DNA of 64,000 bases, from contig NZ_CP069159.1 in the NCBI RefSeq assembly GCF_016811995.1, forward strand, positions 1,798,001 through 1,862,000. The letters are read 5' to 3'. The DNA is from Citrobacter sp. R56. GTDB taxonomy: Bacteria; Pseudomonadota; Gammaproteobacteria; Enterobacterales; Enterobacteriaceae. Position numbers and translations under genes: made by a program. The notes beneath the pieces were generated by a model. That model ran no database searches, was not told where the DNA came from, and saw only the letters and a program-made list of their open reading frames with translations. Positions 59,974 to 64,000 of this stretch are shown here, in pieces; within the stretch, counting starts at the first letter, position 1, and each line of letters begins with the position of its first letter.

Positions 59974-60189
59974 CTCGCACCTCGTGACTGATCGTGGACG
60001 GCGTTTTTTGCAAAGTGGAACAAGACTCACTCCCGGGTCAGCAAACTCGAAAAATTGACGGTCTCATTATTTGCGGTTTCGAATTTTTCTATGCCTCAAA
60101 AACCGAGGTTTTTTATCGTTATTTAGCGCCTTTATCTTATTGACAAGCTGTTAATCTCTGCTGCGTAAAAAATCATCCAGGGGAACAGA

Positions 60190-60504
60190 ATGTCAGCAAT
60201 ACAGGGGATTGAAGGGGTCATCAGCCAGTTACAGGCAACGGCGATGTCCGCGAAAGCGCAAGATGCCCTCCCACAGCCGACCGTGAGTTTTGCCGGTCAG
60301 TTACATGCGGCGTTGGATCGTATCAGTGATACATCCACTGCGGCTCGCGCGCAGGCAGAAAAATTCACGCTGGGTGAGCCAGGGATTGCGCTGAACGATG
60401 TGATGGCCGATATGCAAAAAGCCTCCGTCTCTATGCAGATGGGTATCCAGGTGCGTAACAAACTGGTGTCGGCATATCAGGAAGTGATGTCCATGCAGGT
60501 GTAG
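60190..60504 (+). CDS. fliE: Flagellar hook-basal body complex protein FliE
   Basis: 104 residues, from [20 protein letters not shown] to [20 protein letters not shown] near the end. It connects the MS-ring to the proximal rod. The 216-base divergent region with fliF must carry FlhDC-dependent class 2 promoters, though I could not place FlhDC boxes with confidence. Confidence 0.96.
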   Translation: MSAIQGIEGVISQLQATAMSAKAQDALPQPTVSFAGQLHAALDRISDTSTAARAQAEKFTLGEPGIALNDVMADMQKASVSMQMGIQVRNKLVSAYQEVMSMQV

Positions 60505-61017
60505 CGTAAAGCCTGCATTTTCAACACGCTATACATTGGTATTGTTTTTAAGCGCAATAACGGTAGCGTCGTTCGGTCTTGATGGACTGACGCCGACGCT
60601 TCCGCCTCTTCAGATTGCATTGATATCATGCAAACCCATTCTCTATTTTGGTATTTCGCATTCACCGCATTAATTTTCTTTGCGCACAACGTATGCTCTT
60701 ATTATTAAGCATTCATTTAAATTATGTTTTGGTTAAATACTATCAAAATAAGTAAAGTTTCTTTTATGAGCAATATGGAGTGAAGGGTCATGATTTTGCT
60801 ACTAAAGAGACAAAATGATAAAGGCGAGTTTGAGGCGTGTATTAATGATGTTGTGGAATATGCCAAAGTAAAGTTTATTATTATCAAATTAATTAGAACT
60901 TTCGATTTAGTCCCACTTCCTAATGTTATCTTAATATAAGCACGTTAAACATATCCTAAACGAATTTACGTCCCTGTCTGTTTCGGGGCGGGTACACCTC
61001 TGTTTAGTGGAATAACT
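60505..61017. other. Intergenic region downstream of fliE
   Basis: About 510 AT-rich bases between fliE and the CmoA-like gene. Apart from one possible small ORF at 60790-60939 I see no gene and no clear fliE terminator. In E. coli this interval carries unrelated accessory genes. Confidence 0.5.
60790..60939 (+). CDS. Possible small protein of 49 residues
   Basis: ATG at 60790 with GAAGGG 3 bases upstream, 49 codons to a TAA. The product starts MILLLKRQNDKGEFEACIND, is AT-rich in coding and ends in a hydrophobic stretch. It may be a remnant or a genuine small protein. No family recognised. Confidence 0.3.
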   Translation: MILLLKRQNDKGEFEACINDVVEYAKVKFIIIKLIRTFDLVPLPNVILI

Positions 61018-61740
61018 ATGAATTTGGATAACTTGTTTGCGGAAGAAAAAGCGGCCGGTGATTTTTGCTTCGATGGTCAGGTAGCCGGTGTGTTTGACAA
61101 TATGGTCGATCGTTCTGTGCCATTTTATCAGGAGATCCAGCGGATGACCGGGGAGATGGCGGCAAGCTATACCGTACCGGGAACTCAGCTGTATGACCTG
61201 GGATGTGCGACTGGCACGACGCTGGCGTTGCTGGACAATCTGCTGCCGAACAGCGTCTCCTTTACCGGGATTGATAACTCGCCAGAGATGCTGGACAAAT
61301 GCCGGGATAAATTCGAACAGCTGGGATCGTCCCGCGATGCGCGCTTTCTCTGTCATGACCTCAGAGAGATGTCGGCGCTGAATAACGCCTCCGTGGTGAC
61401 CCTGCTGTTAACGTTGATGTTTGTCCGTCCTCTGCACCGCAAAATGCTGCTCTCCTCAATTTGTCAGGGAATGAATTCAGGTGGCGCATTAATTCTGGTC
61501 GAAAAAGTGGTTTGTGAATCACCGGAGCTTAATCGTCAGTACATCAATTATTACTACAACATGAAACGTCGCCACGGCTACAGCGAACTGGAAATTAGCC
61601 AGAAACGCGAAGCGCTGGAAAATGTCCTCATCCCCTTTACTGAAGCTGAAAATCGACAAATGCTGCACGACGCCGGGTTTAGTGGCGTCGAGGTATTTTT
61701 CCGCTGGTATAACTTCTGCGGAATGGTGGCTATTAAATGA
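61018..61740 (+). CDS. CmoA-like class I SAM-dependent enzyme (paralogue of carboxy-SAM synthase)
   Basis: 240 residues. The SAM motif LYDLGCATGTTLALLDNLLP and acidic-loop GIDNSPEMLDKCRDKF are present. The C-terminal part KRRHGYSELEISQKREALEN and FRWYNFCGMVAIK follows CmoA closely, including the KRxxGYSELEISQKR segment that in CmoA holds the Arg binding the carboxyl of carboxy-SAM. The real cmoA is expected beside cmoB elsewhere, so this is a paralogue. Its stop overlaps the start of the next gene as ATGA. It could make carboxy-SAM or a related SAM derivative, or act as a methyltransferase. Confidence 0.75.
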   Translation: MNLDNLFAEEKAAGDFCFDGQVAGVFDNMVDRSVPFYQEIQRMTGEMAASYTVPGTQLYDLGCATGTTLALLDNLLPNSVSFTGIDNSPEMLDKCRDKFEQLGSSRDARFLCHDLREMSALNNASVVTLLLTLMFVRPLHRKMLLSSICQGMNSGGALILVEKVVCESPELNRQYINYYYNMKRRHGYSELEISQKREALENVLIPFTEAENRQMLHDAGFSGVEVFFRWYNFCGMVAIK

Positions 61741-62438
61741 GGGTATCGGTTGGTAATTTTCTATTTCGCACCCGCAACACGTTATTTCCTTTTTTATATT
61801 TAACGCTGTTTCTGGGGCAGACGAGCGCCGTTGACGCACCCACCGCGATGCTGGTTCTCGGGGGACTGATTGTGTTGGCCGGGCAAGGAATACGCATTCT
61901 GACCGTGGGGCTGGATTACATTGTGCGCGGGGGGCGTAATCGCCAGGTGTATGCCGATAATCTGGTGCAGAGCGGATTATTTGCGCACTGTCGCAACCCA
62001 TTGTACCTGGGTAATCTTTTGTTAATCATTGGATTTGGCGTGATGGCCAATAACCTGTGGTATCTAGCTATCACGATGCCGGTCCTCTTCCTGGCGTACA
62101 CCTGTATTATTGCTGCGGAAGAACGCTACCTTGAGGGGCGTTTCGGTGAAACATATCGGCAGTATTGCGCCCGGACGCCGCGCTTGTTGCCACGTCTGAC
62201 AGGGTTGCCTCAGACATTGCGCACCTTTTCTTTTCACTGGCGTCGGGTGGTCGTGAAAGAATACAGCACGCTGTGCATTACCCTGTTGATGCTGGTGGCG
62301 CTGAGCGCCCGGGGGCTGAACACGGATCCGCAGGACTGGATGATTTCAGGGGCGCTTGCGCTGGCCGTGCTGTTGGCCTGCTTAGGGGTTCGCATGCTGA
62401 AAAAATCCGGGAAACTCAGCGCGAGTTCTGCACGCTGA
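61737..62438 (+). CDS. Membrane methyltransferase of the isoprenylcysteine/phospholipid methyltransferase type
   Basis: 233 residues with about six hydrophobic segments. The family core is HCRNPLYLGNLLLIIGFGVM followed by EERYLEGRFGETYRQYCART, the SAM-binding RHP-like (here CRNP) and EE motifs of ICMT/PEMT enzymes. A C-terminal pair of membrane helices is added. Translationally coupled to the CmoA-like gene by ATGA overlap, so the two probably work in one modification pathway at the inner membrane. Substrate unknown. Confidence 0.78.
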   Translation: MRVSVGNFLFRTRNTLFPFLYLTLFLGQTSAVDAPTAMLVLGGLIVLAGQGIRILTVGLDYIVRGGRNRQVYADNLVQSGLFAHCRNPLYLGNLLLIIGFGVMANNLWYLAITMPVLFLAYTCIIAAEERYLEGRFGETYRQYCARTPRLLPRLTGLPQTLRTFSFHWRRVVVKEYSTLCITLLMLVALSARGLNTDPQDWMISGALALAVLLACLGVRMLKKSGKLSASSAR

Positions 62439-62453
62439 CGGGTGATAGAGAGA

Positions 62454-62478
62454 CTCCCGTTGCACGGCGCAACGGGAG
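62454..62478. terminator. Convergent terminator hairpin
   Basis: CTCCCGTTGC and GCAACGGGAG form a perfect 10-bp stem with a 5-base loop, between the plus-strand methyltransferase and the minus-strand yedF. T-tracts are short on both sides. Confidence 0.65.
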
Positions 62479-62485
62479 AATGTTG

Positions 62486-62719
62486 TTACTTCTGAATCAA
62501 ATAACGAATCGTTGGGCCATCCTGCTGAATATCCAGCACCGTATAGCCGTGGTTGCGCGCATCTAACGGAATGTTATTAATGGATTGCGGGCAATCGCTG
62601 ACCACTTCCAGTATTTCCCCTTTTTTCAGTTGCGGCATGGCTTCCAGCGTGGCAACCGCCGGATAAGGACACGGTTCGCCGACCATATCGAGGCGATAAT
62701 CCGGTACGATCTCTTTCAT
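62486..62719 (-). CDS. yedF: TusA-like sulfur carrier YedF
   Basis: 77 residues with the CPxP motif in DMVGEPCPYPAVATLEAMPQ, the persulfide-carrying site of TusA/SirA proteins. YedF is paired with the YedE transporter. Its ATG overlaps the yedE stop as ATGA, so the two are coupled. Roles proposed for such pairs include sulfur or selenium handling. Confidence 0.94.
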   Translation of the reverse strand: MKEIVPDYRLDMVGEPCPYPAVATLEAMPQLKKGEILEVVSDCPQSINNIPLDARNHGYTVLDIQQDGPTIRYLIQK

Positions 62720-63921
62720 ACAGATTCCTTAGCAGGCGTCAGCCCGGCACGACGGAAGAAACGTTTTTCCCAGCCAATGATAAGCATCAGGGCGGCAAAC
62801 AGCAGCAGGTAAGTGACCAACAATCCGCCCAACGGACCAAACGTGTTGAGCAAGTTCACTTTATCCCAGCTGGTAGCCAGCGCGGGAGCGAAATCATCCC
62901 AGTAATATGCCAGCAGGGTGGAGCCTATCACGTTGCCTAACCCGACCCACCAGTAGTGGACCTGACCTTCGACCGCACGGTACATCCAGCCGGTTTCGCA
63001 ACCGCCCGCCAGTACGATGCCAAAGCCAAACAGCAGGCCGCCGATGACCGCGTTCGGGCCCGCCCACATGATCTTCGCCTCTACGCCTAACTGCACGTAG
63101 CTGAAGATGCCGATGGCGCTGACCGCCATACCGAAGATGATCGCTTTCGCCATATGGGTACGCCCGGTGATCCACAGATCGCGAAACGCCGAAGTGAAAC
63201 AGATTTGTGCGCGTTCAATCAGCAGACCAAATCCGACGCCGAACAGCATCGCCAGCCCCAGTTTCGGTTTATCCATTGCCGTCAGCAGTGCCCAGCCGAT
63301 CATCCCGATAAAAACCAGCATGCCCAGACGGAAGCGGCGACGGGCCTGATCCGGCTTTTGCGTCAACGGAGAAGCCGCAGAGACTTTCTGCATTTTCACC
63401 GGGATACGAAAAATGGGCAGCAGGGTGAAGCGGGCGCCGAACCAGGAGCCTATCGCCGTAGCCAGTGCAAAGAACCAGGCATGGAGGGAAAACTGCGGAA
63501 TGCCCGTGAAAAAGGCGGCCAGATTACAGCCCATTGCCAGACGGGCGCCGAAACCGGCGATGATTCCGCCTATAATTGCTTGCATGATGCGAATACGGCT
63601 GCGGGGCATGCGCAATTTGACGTTGTTGGCCCACAGCGCTGCGGCAAAACAGCCGCCGAACATGCCGAGGATCATCATGCCGTCGATGCGGGTCAGGGGA
63701 GAGCCTTCCAGATGAATGATTTTGTAGTAACCCCACTCTTCGGCGTGAACATCAAACAGTTGCAGGACTTGACCGCCCCAGCGGGTAAATTCTCCCGTCA
63801 CCGCCCAGAAGGTGCCGGTGATGCCGAAATAATAGGTGGAGAGAATACCTGCTGCGATGACCGCAGGGGCCGGGGCCCAGAATTTAATCAGATAAGTGTG
63901 TTTGAAGTGGTGCCAGGACAT
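62716..63921 (-). CDS. yedE: YedE/YeeE family membrane transporter YedE
   Basis: 401 residues with many hydrophobic segments, close to E. coli YedE. Two sets of the family motif are visible: GFGARLAMGCNLAAFFTGIP and GFGIVLAGGCETGWMYRAVE, whose conserved Cys are the thiosulfate-passing residues in YeeE proteins. It likely transports a sulfur (or selenium) oxyanion and hands it to YedF. Confidence 0.93.
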   Translation of the reverse strand: MSWHHFKHTYLIKFWAPAPAVIAAGILSTYYFGITGTFWAVTGEFTRWGGQVLQLFDVHAEEWGYYKIIHLEGSPLTRIDGMMILGMFGGCFAAALWANNVKLRMPRSRIRIMQAIIGGIIAGFGARLAMGCNLAAFFTGIPQFSLHAWFFALATAIGSWFGARFTLLPIFRIPVKMQKVSAASPLTQKPDQARRRFRLGMLVFIGMIGWALLTAMDKPKLGLAMLFGVGFGLLIERAQICFTSAFRDLWITGRTHMAKAIIFGMAVSAIGIFSYVQLGVEAKIMWAGPNAVIGGLLFGFGIVLAGGCETGWMYRAVEGQVHYWWVGLGNVIGSTLLAYYWDDFAPALATSWDKVNLLNTFGPLGGLLVTYLLLFAALMLIIGWEKRFFRRAGLTPAKESV

Positions 63922-64000
63922 ACTTTTTAGCCTCTGAACTCAGAAGGAATATAAAGAAGTGCGGATAGTACACCGAACAGATTTTTTTCCCACGACTAAA

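Overview
The window is a chromosomal segment of an enterobacterium. Gene content and order follow the E. coli/Salmonella map from the cobalamin operon (cobS-cobT) through ldtA(erfK), the asparagine tRNA cluster, nac-cbl, mtfA, serU, ompS1(yedS), dcm-vsr, dgcQ, dsrA and rcsA to the fliR-fliE flagellar block and yedF-yedE. A complete dcm-vsr, nac and ompS1 together with the cob genes fit Citrobacter or a close relative. This is an inference from gene content, since no taxonomic marker such as rRNA is present.

Positions 1-8000 hold the end of cobS, cobT, ldtA, and then an accessory cluster. The cluster has a divergent PRD-type regulator, a PTS EIIBC permease without EIIA, a lyase of the adenylosuccinate lyase/aspartase superfamily, and a KdgM-type outer-membrane channel. 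It looks like a complete import-and-cleave pathway for an unidentified sugar conjugate.

Positions 8000-24730 are organised around three of the four tRNA-Asn genes: tRNA-Asn, yeeO, tRNA-Asn in inverted orientation; an M24 aminopeptidase with amn; an exported C69 dipeptidase; an ABC sugar-transport operon with a SIS isomerase and ROK kinase, with a divergent ROK repressor and clear operator and CRP sites; a third tRNA-Asn; and nac-cbl with a sigma-54 promoter in front of nac. Sequence remnants next to the tRNA genes show past recombination between tRNA-Asn loci.

Positions 24730-34990 are an accessory island: a decayed type VI secretion cluster (tssA, tssG, tssF and the 3' end of tssE) broken directly into a string of three truncated Rhs C-terminal cassettes, each followed by its own candidate immunity gene. 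The island ends at the fourth tRNA-Asn.

Positions 35000-39700 carry mtfA, serU with prophage scars (integrase and methylase remnants), a small DUF1471 protein, and the porin ompS1 behind an AT-rich 0.6 kb region. Positions 39700-49100 are conserved core genes: yedR-like, yedJ, dcm-vsr, yedA, yedI, yodC, dgcQ, yedP, the sRNA gene dsrA, yodD, dsrB and rcsA. Positions 49377-60504 are the flagellar export, switch and basal-body genes fliR to fliF on the minus strand and fliE on the plus strand. Between fliE and yedFE sits an unusual two-gene operon, a CmoA-like SAM enzyme coupled to a membrane methyltransferase of the isoprenylcysteine/phospholipid methyltransferase type.

The best candidates for undescribed biology are the PTS-lyase-porin cluster, the CmoA-like/membrane methyltransferase pair, the SIS-ROK-ABC sugar operon, and the Cys-rich Rhs tip with its helical-repeat partner.
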